Positions 8,930 through 17,885 of a DNA stretch of 64,000 nucleotides are shown here, in pieces. How positions within the stretch are numbered: the first letter of the stretch is position 1; each line of letters opens with the position of its first letter. Source of the stretch: Desulfovibrionaceae bacterium. GTDB lineage: Bacteria; Desulfobacterota; Desulfovibrionia; Desulfovibrionales; Desulfovibrionaceae. The stretch is from contig JAVHLG010000014.1 in NCBI GenBank assembly GCA_031082225.1, positions 1 through 64,000 on the forward strand, given 5' to 3'. The position numbers were made by a program, and so were the translations under genes. The notes under the pieces are model-generated. The model saw only the letters and a program-made list of their open reading frames with translations. It ran no database searches and was not told the origin of the DNA.

Positions 8930-9046
8930 CGCCATGTTGCACAAATACGAATGTACTTCGCTTGGCCGAAAGCCGTGTTTTTAAGCCATTGTTTGGTAGC
9001 CACGATCGCAATGTACTACCTCTTCATTTGCGGAACGCGACACTAG
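8926..9046 (+). repeat. Type A 121-bp inverted-repeat element, copy 1
   Basis: The ends are imperfect inverted repeats: the right end, read on the minus strand, is CTAGTGTCGCGTTCCGCAAA, and the left end is a diverged match (CTGGCGCCATGTTGCACAAA). The core contains CTTGGCCGAAAGCCGTG and AAGCCATTGTTTGGT. About nine in ten core positions match the copy at 50871-50992. The right-hand CTAG contains the TAG stop of tadB. Confidence 0.8.
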
Positions 9047-10008
9047 ACATTGATGCGGATCATCTTGCGCATCACCAGGATGCCGAACAGCATCATGCCG
9101 CTGCAGGTCCACAAAATCATCCGGCCTAAGGGGTCATCGACCAGAAGTCCGATGTAGCCGGGGTTGCTGACATAGATGGCCCCGGCCACGCCAAACGGCA
9201 TCAGCGACAGGATCAGCGCCGCGAAGCGGCCCTCGGCCGAGAGGATGCGGATGCGGCCGCGCAGCTTGAACCGCTCCCGGATAAGCGAGGCGATGTTCTC
9301 CACGATCTCGGCCAGATTACCGCCCGTCTCGCTCTGAATCTTGAGCGACACCACGAAAAAATTGAGATCCGGGCAGTCCACCCGGTCCATGATGTTGTCC
9401 AGGGCCTCCAGCAGGGTCACCCCGAAGTTGATCTCCTCCAGGGTCTTGCCGAACTCCTTGCGGATGGGATCCCCGAACTCCTGCCCCACCATGGCCATGC
9501 CGCTGTTGAAGGTGTGCCCGGCCTTGAGGGCCCGGGCCACCAGATCCAGGGCCTCGGGCAACTGCTTCTCGAAGTGGGCCATGCGCCGCCGGCGTTTGAG
9601 GCGGATCCACCAGAAGGGCAGCACGGCAAAAAAACCGGCCCCGATTCCGGCGATAAGCGTGCTTTTGGACAGAAACTGGATGAAGACCGCGCCGATAACC
9701 GCCAAGACCAGGGAGGACAGCACAAACACCCCGAGCGGGGCCTGGATGTCCGCCTGGGCCAGCATGCGGTCGGCGGCCGCAGTCCAATGCTGCCGGGAGA
9801 GCATGGTGTCCAGCCAGGGCACGGCGCTCAACTGGTGCTTTTTGACGATGTCCAGGGGGGCCGCGTCCGGCTCCCGGCCGGTCAATTCCCCCAGGCGGCG
9901 CGACAGGCGCTCCTTCTCGGCCCGGCCCCGGGAATGCCAGACCAGGACCGTGGCCACGGCCAGGTAGGCGAAGGCCGCAAGGACCAGAACGGACAAAACG
10001 AGCGGCAT
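9043..10008 (-). CDS. tadB: TadB-like inner-membrane protein
   Basis: 321 residues with a GGGAGGG ribosome site. An N-terminal membrane helix (VLSVLVLAAFAYLAVATVLV), two central helices about 90-135, a GspF-type cytoplasmic domain (LPEALDLVARALKAGHTFN) and C-terminal helices match TadB. TadB and TadC are the paired platform proteins of Tad/Flp systems. The gene lies 109 bp after tadA. Its TAG stop is the boundary of a type A intergenic repeat. Confidence 0.9.
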   Translation of the reverse strand: MPLVLSVLVLAAFAYLAVATVLVWHSRGRAEKERLSRRLGELTGREPDAAPLDIVKKHQLSAVPWLDTMLSRQHWTAAADRMLAQADIQAPLGVFVLSSLVLAVIGAVFIQFLSKSTLIAGIGAGFFAVLPFWWIRLKRRRRMAHFEKQLPEALDLVARALKAGHTFNSGMAMVGQEFGDPIRKEFGKTLEEINFGVTLLEALDNIMDRVDCPDLNFFVVSLKIQSETGGNLAEIVENIASLIRERFKLRGRIRILSAEGRFAALILSLMPFGVAGAIYVSNPGYIGLLVDDPLGRMILWTCSGMMLFGILVMRKMIRINV

Positions 10009-10117
10009 GTGGTCGGACCCTCCCGGCGCGGGGTTGGCGGTTTACAATCCAGGTCCGGGGTGCGGCGGCGGCCCCGGGGCCAGGGGAGCCATTCAAGATG
10101 CGTTCCGTGGCGGCGGC

Positions 10118-11485
10118 CTAGACCTCCACCACGTTTCGGGGATTGAAGATGGCCTCGGGAAGCCGGATGCCCTTGGCCTCGAACTTGGAGGCGAATTTGG
10201 GACGGATGCCCCGGGCCAGAAACGCGCCCTTGACCCGGGAATCGGCAGCCACCCCGCGCTGCTCGAAGGCGAATATCTCCTGCATGGTGATGACCTCGCC
10301 CTCCATGCCGGTGATCTCCTGGAAGCTCACGAGCTTGCGCGAGCCGTCGGAAAAACGGGCGATCTGCACGATCACGTCCACGGCCGAGGCGATGTAGCGC
10401 TTGAGCGACAGCGGCGAAATGGCCAGACCGGCCATGGCCACCAGGGTCTCCAGACGCATCAGCGCGTCGCGGGGGCTGTTGGCGTGGATGGTGGCCAGGG
10501 AGCCGTCGTGGCCGGTGTTCATGGCCTGGAGCATGTCCAGGGCCTCGGCCCCGCGCACCTCGCCCACGATGATCCGGTCCGGGCGCATGCGCAGGCAGTT
10601 TTTGACCAGGTCGCGCTGGGTGACCTCGCCCCGGCCCTCGATGTTGGGCGGCCGCGACTCCAGGCGCACCACATGCTCCTGCTTGAGCTGCAGTTCGGCC
10701 GCATCCTCCACGGTGACGATGCGTTCGTCGTGGGGGATGAACCCCGAGAGGCAGTTGAGCATGGTGGTTTTTCCGGTGCCGGTGCCGCCGGAGATCAGGA
10801 TGTTGAGCCGGGCCAGGACGATGCCCCGCAGGACCTCGGCGATGTCCGGGGTGATGGCCTTGAAGTTGATCAGGTCCTGGGCCGTGAGCTTGTCCTTGGA
10901 AAATTTGCGGATGGACAGGGCCGGGCCGTCGATGGCCAGGGGCGGGATGATGGCGTTGACCCGGGAGCCGTCGGGAAGGCGCGCGTCCACCATGGGGGCG
11001 GACTCGTCCACCCGGCGGCCCACCCGGGAGACGATGCGGTCGATGATCTTTTTTAAGTGCGAATTGTCCTTGAAGCGCGACCCCGTCAGGACCAGCTTGC
11101 CTTTGCGCTCCACGTAGATCTGGCGAAAGGAGTTGACCAGGATGTCGTTGACGGAATCGTCCTTGAGAAAGGGTTCAAGGGGCCCAAGGCCCAGCATCTC
11201 GTCCTTGACCTCGCTGATGAGGCGTTCCCGCTCCCCCAGATTGAGCGGGGTCTGCACGAACTCCTCGCGCAAAAGCTTTTCCACCAGCCGGGCGATCTCG
11301 GCCGCCAGGGCCTCGGGATCCAGGGAATCGAGCAGGGAGAGGTCGATCAGGTCGATCAGCCGGTCGTGGATGCGGGTCTTGACCTCGTAGTATTCATCCC
11401 CGGCCATGCCCGGATCCTTGGACGCGGCGGGCGTCTCGAAGCGGGGGGGCATGCCCCGGATGGAGCGGCGGGGTGCGTTGTCCAT
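10118..11485 (-). CDS. tadA: TadA/CpaF secretion ATPase
   Basis: 455 residues. This is the hexameric ATPase that powers Flp pilus extension and, in some bacteria, retraction. Walker A GGTGTGKT is at 233-240, followed by VEDAAELQL (Asp-box region) and the Walker B/His-box stretch [20 protein letters not shown] with [12 protein letters not shown]. The N-terminal 100 residues match the CpaF all-alpha domain. Start: an ATG after AAGGA, 6 bp after tadZ. Confidence 0.95.
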   Translation of the reverse strand: MDNAPRRSIRGMPPRFETPAASKDPGMAGDEYYEVKTRIHDRLIDLIDLSLLDSLDPEALAAEIARLVEKLLREEFVQTPLNLGERERLISEVKDEMLGLGPLEPFLKDDSVNDILVNSFRQIYVERKGKLVLTGSRFKDNSHLKKIIDRIVSRVGRRVDESAPMVDARLPDGSRVNAIIPPLAIDGPALSIRKFSKDKLTAQDLINFKAITPDIAEVLRGIVLARLNILISGGTGTGKTTMLNCLSGFIPHDERIVTVEDAAELQLKQEHVVRLESRPPNIEGRGEVTQRDLVKNCLRMRPDRIIVGEVRGAEALDMLQAMNTGHDGSLATIHANSPRDALMRLETLVAMAGLAISPLSLKRYIASAVDVIVQIARFSDGSRKLVSFQEITGMEGEVITMQEIFAFEQRGVAADSRVKGAFLARGIRPKFASKFEAKGIRLPEAIFNPRNVVEV

Positions 11486-11491
11486 GAGCCG

Positions 11492-12685
11492 TTATCCTTG
11501 GCGTTTTCCTGCCGACAGGAAAGGAAGGCCGAAGAGCCCGCGTCCCTTCCTGGCCTCTCCGGCCGGGACCAGGGCCCTGGCCAGTTCACCGATGGACCGG
11601 GCGACCTCGGTCCTGGGGGCGATTTCGGCCAGGGTCTTGCCCTGGTTGATGGCCGCCAGCGTGGTCTTGTAGTCGTTTTGGATCCTGCGGAAGACCTTGA
11701 TGCCCAGGGCCTTTTCCATGTCCTCCACGGCCAGGTCGCTCTCGGGCAGGTGCCGGTTGACCACCACCTTGAGCTTTTGGGTCAGGTCGCCCTCGACGCC
11801 CCGCACGTTTTCCATGAACCGGCGTACATTGGCCAGGCAGGGCAGGTTCTGGACGCAGACCAGGATGATGTCGTCGGAGATGTCCATGACCTTGAGGGTG
11901 ATCTCGTCCAGGTACATGCCCAGGTCGATGACCACGGTGTCGAACAGCGAGCGCATGCAGGTCAAAAGCGCGGTGATGTTCTCCGGGGTGGCCATCTGCA
12001 AGTCCTCCAGGCGGCTGGGGGGCGGCAGGAGGTAGAGCCCCGAGGCGTGCCGGGAGATGATGCTCATGAGGTAGGTGGCGTCCAGGCGGGAGATGTTGCC
12101 GATGATCTCGCCCCAGTGGTAGCGCGGATGCAGATCCAGGAAAAGCTGCACCTCGCCGAACGGCAGGTTCATGTCCATGAGCGAGACCATGGCCCCTTCC
12201 CTGCCGGACAAAAAGGAGGCGGCCAGGTTGACGGCCAGGGTGGTGGTGCCCACCCCGCCCTTGGCCCCGAAGACGTTGATGATCCGGCCCTGGCGCGTGG
12301 CTGCGCCGTTTTGGCCATGACGCTCGGCCAGGCGTTTTTCGTGGCGCTCCTTGAAGCGCCAAAGGGCCATGCGGATGTCGTCCTCGGAGGAATCGGCCTC
12401 AAAGACCTCGCGCACCCCGGCCCGCATGGCCTGCATGAGGGTGTCCGTGGACAGGCGCGGGGCCACCAGAAAGACCTCGACCCCCTGCGACGCGTCAAGG
12501 GCGGGGCGCAGGTCGTCGAGCACCGGGCCGATATCCTCGGAAGCGGTCTCGCGCACCACCAGTTCGGCCATGCCCGTGGTGGCCCCGAGCACCTCGAATT
12601 CGGCGAATTCGGCCAACCGCCGCTCGAAGACGGCGCGTACGCCGGGGTCGGCGACATCAAGGACGACGGCGATCTTTTCCTGCAT
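11492..12685 (-). CDS. tadZ: TadZ/CpaE MinD-like ATPase
   Basis: 397 residues. The N-terminal 110 residues form an atypical receiver-like domain. This is followed by a MinD/ParA-type ATPase with deviant Walker A GAKGGVGTTTLAV (about 140-152) and DLGMYLDEITLKVMD. TadZ/CpaE places the Tad machinery at its cellular site, often a pole. The ribosome site is weak. The gene lies directly before tadA and shares its transcript. A 231-bp gap without a visible gene separates it from the upstream small lipoprotein gene. Confidence 0.9.
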   Translation of the reverse strand: MQEKIAVVLDVADPGVRAVFERRLAEFAEFEVLGATTGMAELVVRETASEDIGPVLDDLRPALDASQGVEVFLVAPRLSTDTLMQAMRAGVREVFEADSSEDDIRMALWRFKERHEKRLAERHGQNGAATRQGRIINVFGAKGGVGTTTLAVNLAASFLSGREGAMVSLMDMNLPFGEVQLFLDLHPRYHWGEIIGNISRLDATYLMSIISRHASGLYLLPPPSRLEDLQMATPENITALLTCMRSLFDTVVIDLGMYLDEITLKVMDISDDIILVCVQNLPCLANVRRFMENVRGVEGDLTQKLKVVVNRHLPESDLAVEDMEKALGIKVFRRIQNDYKTTLAAINQGKTLAEIAPRTEVARSIGELARALVPAGEARKGRGLFGLPFLSAGKRQG

Positions 12686-12916
12686 GGGAGCCTAAAGGAA
12701 CCGTCGCGCCGACAGGCCATGGCCCTTTGCCGGGGCGGCGATCCGCGTTGATTCGTTGGCGGCGCTGCGCCGCGTGCGCGACACCGGAAGGGGCTTGTCC
12801 CGCACCGGGCGGGTCCGCCGACATGCGGCGCGGTGCGGCGTACAACCAGGTCGCGTGAATGCAACATACGCCGTTTCCGGGGGGATGGAAACCGCTGCCC
12901 GGCCCGGAAGGCTGGC

Positions 12917-13246
12917 TTAATTCTCGGACTTTCCGCTATCCTTGGGGGTAAAAAGCACGGCGTCGGTCATGCCCGATCCCCCTTCGCTTTTGCCCCCGCT
13001 TTTGGGCGGGGCAGGCTTGTTTTGGTAATTGCCCATGGTATTGGACGCCTTTTGTCCGTCGAAGCCGGTGACCGGCGTGCCCTCGGCCCCGGCATCGGGG
13101 TTGAGCCTCTGGTTGGCGAAGACCTTGTGGAAGGACTCCCCGAAATGCATGTCGCTGTTGCGCGTCACCTCGTTGCAGCCGGACAGGCCGCAGACGGCGG
13201 ACAGAACCAGGGCCGCGACGAGGGGAAATGTTCTGCCTGGGGGCAT
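12917..13246 (-). CDS. Small lipoprotein in tad operon, CpaD-like position
   Basis: 109 residues with an AAGGAG site. A signal sequence with lipobox LSGC is followed by NEVTRNSDMHFGESFHKVF and a low-complexity Gly/Lys/Ser C-terminus. CpaD/TadD-type pilotin lipoproteins often follow the secretin in Tad loci and share a short motif around N..R..HFGxAV; HFGESFHKV here resembles it. The protein is only about half the usual CpaD length, so it may be a reduced CpaD. The outer-membrane lipoprotein call is firm; CpaD homology is an inference. Confidence 0.7.
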   Translation of the reverse strand: MPPGRTFPLVAALVLSAVCGLSGCNEVTRNSDMHFGESFHKVFANQRLNPDAGAEGTPVTGFDGQKASNTMGNYQNKPAPPKSGGKSEGGSGMTDAVLFTPKDSGKSEN

Positions 13247-13272
13247 GGGGCGCTCCTTGGCCGGGCGGCCGC

Positions 13273-14832
13273 TCAGTCGCTCAGATCCCGGGCCTGGGCC
13301 ACGGGAGGCAGGGCCGCGCCGAACTGGCCGTCCAGGCCGCTGGCCGAGGCGTTCTTGGCCGGGACGGCCGACCGGCCGGTGACGGGATCCGGGGCGATGT
13401 TGAGGAAAAATTCCAGGTCATCCGGCGGGACATACCCGTCCGTGGGCAGGCTGATGGCCGATTTGTCGAGCGGCTTGGCCAGATGCGCGGTGATGATGAT
13501 GACCAGTTCGGTTTCCTTGTTGCGGAACTGGGTGCTCTTAAACAGGCTGCCCAGGATGGGAATGTCGCCCAACCCCGGGAACTTGTCCATGCTCTCGCCC
13601 GAGACCTGCTTGAGCATGCCCGCGATGGCGAAGCTTTGGCCATCGCCGAGTTCGATGGTGGTGGATGCCTTGCGGGACAAAAGCGCCGGCCCGGCTGACG
13701 TGCTGATGCTGTCGTCGATCTCCGACACCTCCTGCTGCATGACCAGATTGATGCGGTCGTCGGCCAGGACCGTGGGGGAAAACTCCAGCTTCACGCCGTA
13801 GTCCTTCCATTCGATGCCCTGGTTGAAGGCGCTGGAGATGGCGTAGGGGATCTGGCCGCCGGCGTTGAAATAGGCCTTTTGCCCGTCCAGGCACACCAGG
13901 GTGGGCTCGGCCAGGATCTTGGCCAGGCCGTTTTTCTTGAGGATGTCCACCACGCCGGTCCAGGTGACGTTGTTGGGATTGCCGTAGTTGGTGTTGTAGC
14001 GCACCACGCCCGTGGCGTTGTTGACGACCGCCGTGCCCTGCTCCTGCCGGGGCTGGAAGGTGGAGGACTTGGCCGAGATGGGCGGGAAGACGATATTATC
14101 CCCATCGGACTGGTAGAAATAATCGTACTGGGTATTGATGATGTCCATGATGGAGCCGTCGAGGGAGGTCAGGCCCCCGAGCAGGGAATAGGCGAAATCC
14201 CCCTGGGAGATGGCGTTGATGTTGATGCCCATGCGGTTGGCGATGTCCTTGGACATCTCGGCCACCCGCACCTCCAGCATGACCTGATGCACGCCGCCCA
14301 CGGTGACCAGGTTTATCACCTTCTTTGGGGCATAGACTTCGGCCAGGGTCAGGGCCTTTTTCAGGCTCTCGGAATTGCGCATGGTGCCGGACAGGGTGAT
14401 GGAATCGTGGGAGGCCATGACCGCAAGTCCGGTTTCCTCGGGCAGGATGTCATGCAGCATGCGCTTTAAGCGCGACACGTCCGGGGCCACGTCCAGGTCG
14501 TAGACGTCCATGACCCTGTCGGAACGGTCCCAGACGGTCAGCGAGGTCACGCCCGGGGCCTCGCCCGTGATGTAGACCTGTTTGCCCGAGAGCATGACGA
14601 AGTTGGCGATCTCCGGCTTGGCCACGGACACCCGGCCGATGTCGCCCCGGGTGCTGGTGTAGATGATCGACTTGCCCATGGCCAGTTCCAGGCGCTGGGC
14701 CGGGCGCACCGAGGCCGGGGCGGCGCTGATGACCCCGGCTGTGGCCGGACCGGAAAAAACCACGAGCCAGGCCAATGTCCAGACCGTCATGGCCCGGAGC
14801 CGGGAAATGGTGCGTGGCGTGGCGGATGTCAT
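13273..14832 (-). CDS. RcpA/CpaC secretin of Tad system
   Basis: 519 residues with a signal peptide. The N-terminal pilus/secretin domain (GKSIIYTSTRGDIGRVSV) is followed by a BON-like segment (ITLSGTMRNSESLKKALTLA) and the secretin core with ILAEPTLVCLDGQKAYFNAG and LGDIPILGSLFKSTQFRNKE. Secretins form the outer-membrane ring through which the pilus passes. The gene lies 16 bp after rcpC and 26 bp before the small lipoprotein. The start ATG follows AGGAG. Confidence 0.93.
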   Translation of the reverse strand: MTSATPRTISRLRAMTVWTLAWLVVFSGPATAGVISAAPASVRPAQRLELAMGKSIIYTSTRGDIGRVSVAKPEIANFVMLSGKQVYITGEAPGVTSLTVWDRSDRVMDVYDLDVAPDVSRLKRMLHDILPEETGLAVMASHDSITLSGTMRNSESLKKALTLAEVYAPKKVINLVTVGGVHQVMLEVRVAEMSKDIANRMGININAISQGDFAYSLLGGLTSLDGSIMDIINTQYDYFYQSDGDNIVFPPISAKSSTFQPRQEQGTAVVNNATGVVRYNTNYGNPNNVTWTGVVDILKKNGLAKILAEPTLVCLDGQKAYFNAGGQIPYAISSAFNQGIEWKDYGVKLEFSPTVLADDRINLVMQQEVSEIDDSISTSAGPALLSRKASTTIELGDGQSFAIAGMLKQVSGESMDKFPGLGDIPILGSLFKSTQFRNKETELVIIITAHLAKPLDKSAISLPTDGYVPPDDLEFFLNIAPDPVTGRSAVPAKNASASGLDGQFGAALPPVAQARDLSD

Positions 14833-14848
14833 GGTCCGTGCTCCTGGG

Positions 14849-15850
14849 TTACGGAATGACCGGCGTGGGGCCGAGGTCCATGTCCTGCGCCGATGTGCCG
14901 CCCTCGCCGTCCATGGCCGGGAGCTGCGCGTCGGGCAAGGCCCCGGCCGCCTCGCGGCTGCCCGGGGCCACCCTGCGCTCCACAGTGTCCTGCCTGGGCT
15001 GACGATACCGCTTGGACAATCCCCGGATGACCTCCACCGGCGGTTCCTCGATCATGGCCGGGGCCGCGCCGGGCTCGGCGGGACGCTCCAGGACTGCGGT
15101 CAGGTCCGCGCCGGAGGTGGCCACGGCCGTGGTGTCCAGGGGGGCGCGCAGGGCAAAGGACAGCACGTGGTTATTGGCGGCGTAGGCCAGCCTTTCGGCC
15201 TCGGCCGGGGTGACCTGAAGGGTGAAATAGTCCGTGGGGGAGAGTTCCTCCCGGCCGTCCTTGCCGATTTTGGGCTCCATCTCCGTGCCTGCAGCCAGGA
15301 CCGGGATATTCGTCAGGATGAGCTTGCTCTCCTTGACGTCGGGGGCGTCCGGATCGGGCTTCTCCCCGCTTTGCATGGTCATGATCACATCCACCCGGCT
15401 GCCCGGGACGATGAGCCCTCCGGCCCCCAATTCCTTGGAGCCCTTGACCGTGACCGCGCGCTTGCCCTGCTCCACCATCTGTTCCAGGCCCGCCGAGAGC
15501 GCGCCCTTGGGGAACAGCTTGTCCTCGGTGAGGGGGTCCCCCTGGGACAGTCGGCGCGAGAGCGTGCGGCCCGCCAGATCGTCGGGATTGGAAAACGACT
15601 GGGGGGGCACGATCCCGGCGTCGTAGGGCACGACCTTGAGCATGTCCGGAGTCAGGCGCAGGCCCCGTTCCAGGCCCTTGGCGGCGACCACCAGATCCTG
15701 GGTTTTCACGGGGGCCACGACCTGGGCCGGGACCGGTTCGGTCTGCCTGAGGGCGGATTTCTGTCCGGACAGCCAGCGCAGGGTGAGCCCCCCGGCCACG
15801 GTGGCCAGGAGAATCGCCAGCAACAGATGGAGTGCGGCCTTGGATTTCAT
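14849..15850 (-). CDS. RcpC/CpaB pilus assembly protein, first gene of tad operon
   Basis: 333 residues. An N-terminal membrane segment (LHLLLAILLATVAGGLTLRW) is followed by a SAF domain (VVAAKGLERGLRLTPDMLKV) and the CpaB domain with VPGSRVDVIMTMQ. CpaB/RcpC binds the periplasmic face of the secretin. It is the first gene of the left-reading operon; a sigma-54 type promoter lies about 100 bp upstream. No flp pilin and no TadV/CpaA prepilin peptidase gene is present before it, so these must be encoded elsewhere. Confidence 0.9.
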   Translation of the reverse strand: MKSKAALHLLLAILLATVAGGLTLRWLSGQKSALRQTEPVPAQVVAPVKTQDLVVAAKGLERGLRLTPDMLKVVPYDAGIVPPQSFSNPDDLAGRTLSRRLSQGDPLTEDKLFPKGALSAGLEQMVEQGKRAVTVKGSKELGAGGLIVPGSRVDVIMTMQSGEKPDPDAPDVKESKLILTNIPVLAAGTEMEPKIGKDGREELSPTDYFTLQVTPAEAERLAYAANNHVLSFALRAPLDTTAVATSGADLTAVLERPAEPGAAPAMIEEPPVEVIRGLSKRYRQPRQDTVERRVAPGSREAAGALPDAQLPAMDGEGGTSAQDMDLGPTPVIP

Positions 15851-15949
15851 GCCCTTTCGCCCTTTTGGTCTCCCGGTGCGCCGGAAATGCCCGCCGCCGC
15901 CGGATCACGGCCTGCCACGCAGTCGGCCTGCCTCGGCAGTCACAGGGAA

Positions 15950-15964
15950 GCAAAAGCCGTGCCC
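15950..15964 (-). promoter_or_regulatory. Sigma-54 type promoter of tad operon
   Basis: The minus strand reads GGGCACG-GCTT-TTGC. It matches TGGCACG-N4-TTGC except for the first base, with exact GG-N10-GC spacing. The expected start is about 85 bases before the rcpC ATG. The gene next upstream encodes a sigma-54 activator. The gap 15851-16319 holds this promoter, a terminator and a direct repeat pair; no gene is seen. Confidence 0.7.
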
Positions 15965-16122
15965 AGGGGGGTTCTCCCGGGCCAGGCCCCCGGCAGGGCG
16001 CGCCGTGGGCCGATCCGCGCCGTCCGGACGGCATGCCCCGCCGTGTTTTTCCGAGCTGCCCGGGCCAGGGAAAAGGCCGCGTGTTTCATGGGATGAACGA
16101 GGATGTGTTTAAGAAAATGAAA

Positions 16123-16146
16123 CAAAAAAACCGTCCACAGGGACGG
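16123..16146 (-). terminator. Intrinsic terminator after sigma-54 response regulator
   Basis: On the minus strand CCGTCC-CTGT-GGACGG forms a 6-bp GC stem with a tetraloop, followed directly by seven T. It ends the transcript of the regulator gene at 16320-17735 before the tad promoter. Confidence 0.8.
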
Positions 16147-16207
16147 CATTCAGGACTCGCGCCGGAGGGTGCGGGCGGGCAGGCACCCGATCCCCGGAAG
16201 GGGATCA

Positions 16208-16300
16208 CCCCCGGCCCCAGGCAGGTGCGGTCACGGGGGTGTCTGGCCCGCTCCACTTCCAACAGGTCCCCCCCGGCCCCAGGCAGGTGCGGTCACGGGG
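16208..16300. repeat. Pair of 31-bp identical direct repeats upstream of tad promoter
   Basis: Positions 16208-16238 and 16270-16300 are identical. Each begins CCCCCGGCCCCAGG and ends GGTCACGGGG. Their starts are 62 bp apart, close to six helical turns. They lie about 245-350 bp upstream of the sigma-54 promoter, a distance at which activator-binding sites often occur. Activator binding is an inference. Confidence 0.7.
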
Positions 16301-16319
16301 TCAACCCGACAGGCCGGGA

Positions 16320-17735
16320 TCAGGCCACCTGGCCGGAGAACCGGGCCGGGTCGATGCCGTGCTTCTGGAGCTTGTTCCACAGGTTTTTGGGGCTGATCCC
16401 CAAAAGCGCCGCCGCGTCCTTCTGCACCCCGTCCTTTTTGGCCAGGGCCGACTCGATCATGCTGCGCTCCACGTCCTCCAGGGTCTGGCGCAGGGAGGCC
16501 ACATGCCCCCCGCCTGCCTCGGCCGCCCCGGGGAGGCAATCCCCCTGCCCGGCCGCCCGGGGCCGGGCCTGGAAGGCGTCGCGAAAATGTTCGGCCTCCA
16601 GCACCTCGCCCGTGCTCATGATGGCCGCCCGCTCCAGCACGTTGGCCAACTGGCGCACGTTGCCCGGCCAGTCGTGCGCATACAAAAGCCCCATGGCCTC
16701 CCGGGTCACCCCGCGCAGGTCAAGCCCCAGCTTGACGTTGATCCGGGACAGGAAATGCTCCACCAGAAGGGGCAGATCCTCCTTGCGTTCGCGCAGGGGC
16801 GGGATGCGGATGACGGCCACGCTTAGGCGGTAGTACAGGTCGGCGCGAAACTTCTTCTCCGCCACAAGCTGGGGGAGTTCCTGGTTGGTGGCGGCGATGA
16901 TCCGGATGTCGATGTCGATGGGCCTGGCCCCGCCCACCCGCTCGATCTGCTTCTGCTCCACGGCCCGCAACAGCTTGGGCTGCAAAAAAAGAGGCATGTC
17001 GCCCAGTTCGTCGAGCATGAGCGAGCCGCCCTGGGCCAGCTCGAACTTGCCTTTTTTCAAGGCCAGGGCCCCGGTGAAGGCCCCTTTCTCGTGGCCGAAC
17101 AGCTCGCTTTCCAGCAGGTTTTCCGGGATGGCCGCGCAGTTGACCTTGACAAACGGCCCCGTCGCCCGCTTGGACAGGGCGTGCACGGCGTCGGAGACCA
17201 CCTCCTTGCCCGTTCCCGATTCGCCCGTGACCAGGACCGTGGTGTCCAGGCCCGCCACCCGGTGGATCAGCTCCACCACCCGGCGCATGCCCTCGCTTTG
17301 GCCCACGATGGCGGGCGCGCCCCGGGCCGTGCGCAGACGGGTGCGCAGGGAGGCCAGCTCCGCCCGCAGCCCCCGGCGTTCCACGGCCCGGCGGATGACG
17401 ATCTCAAGCTCCGTCAGGCTGAAAGGCTTGGAAAAAAAGTCGTAGGCCCCGCGTCGCACGGCCTCCAGGGCCTTTTCCCGGGTGGAATAGCCGGTCATGA
17501 CGATGACGTCGGTGGCCGGGGCCATGTCCCGGATGAGGCTTATGGCCTCGATGCCGCTTTTGCCCGGCAGCATGACGTCGGTCAGGACCAGATCGAAGGG
17601 GGCCTCTCCCAGCCGTTGCAGGCCTTCCTCCACAGACCCGGCGCACTGGGTTTCGAAGCCCTTGGCGGTCAGGGCCTCCACCAGCATCTCGCGAAACGCC
17701 GCGTCGTCTTCGATCACCAGGATGTTTTCGCCCAT
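16320..17735 (-). CDS. NtrC-family sigma-54 dependent response regulator
   Basis: 471 residues, starting MGENILVIEDD after GAGGCGG. Receiver domain with acidic pair ED/D and phospho-acceptor Asp53 (LTDVMLPGKSG); AAA+ domain with Walker A GESGTGKE, GAFTGA loop (EKGAFTGALALKKGKF) and DELGDMP; C-terminal Fis-type helix-turn-helix (KDAAALLGISPKNLWNKLQK). All parts needed to activate sigma-54 polymerase are intact. The gene is monocistronic by its terminator and lies directly upstream of the tad operon, whose promoter is of sigma-54 type, so it is the leading candidate for the Tad activator. The hybrid kinase at 1429 or the sensor at 19322 could be its partner. Confidence 0.95.
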   Translation of the reverse strand: MGENILVIEDDAAFREMLVEALTAKGFETQCAGSVEEGLQRLGEAPFDLVLTDVMLPGKSGIEAISLIRDMAPATDVIVMTGYSTREKALEAVRRGAYDFFSKPFSLTELEIVIRRAVERRGLRAELASLRTRLRTARGAPAIVGQSEGMRRVVELIHRVAGLDTTVLVTGESGTGKEVVSDAVHALSKRATGPFVKVNCAAIPENLLESELFGHEKGAFTGALALKKGKFELAQGGSLMLDELGDMPLFLQPKLLRAVEQKQIERVGGARPIDIDIRIIAATNQELPQLVAEKKFRADLYYRLSVAVIRIPPLRERKEDLPLLVEHFLSRINVKLGLDLRGVTREAMGLLYAHDWPGNVRQLANVLERAAIMSTGEVLEAEHFRDAFQARPRAAGQGDCLPGAAEAGGGHVASLRQTLEDVERSMIESALAKKDGVQKDAAALLGISPKNLWNKLQKHGIDPARFSGQVA

Positions 17736-17885
17736 CGTCCGCCTCGGCTGGCGTTTCTCACGCATGTTCACGGCGGCGTTCCCCGCCCCTGGACGCCCCC
17801 GTCCTGCGTCCCCGAAATCCGGGCCCCTGCCCTCGTCGCGAACAGCCTGGAATGCTTCTTTTTTCTTGACACTCCCGGCGTATCG

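Noticed and set aside
8926-9046. Type A repeats as integron attC sites
   Set aside because: They lie after stop codons and are imperfect palindromes of suitable size, but they lack the RYYYAAC/GTTRRRY core sites, and the flanking genes are core Tad and envelope genes rather than cassettes.
11057-12751. 564-codon plus-strand open frame
   Set aside because: It lies opposite tadA and tadZ, both with intact ATPase motifs. No domain is recognisable.
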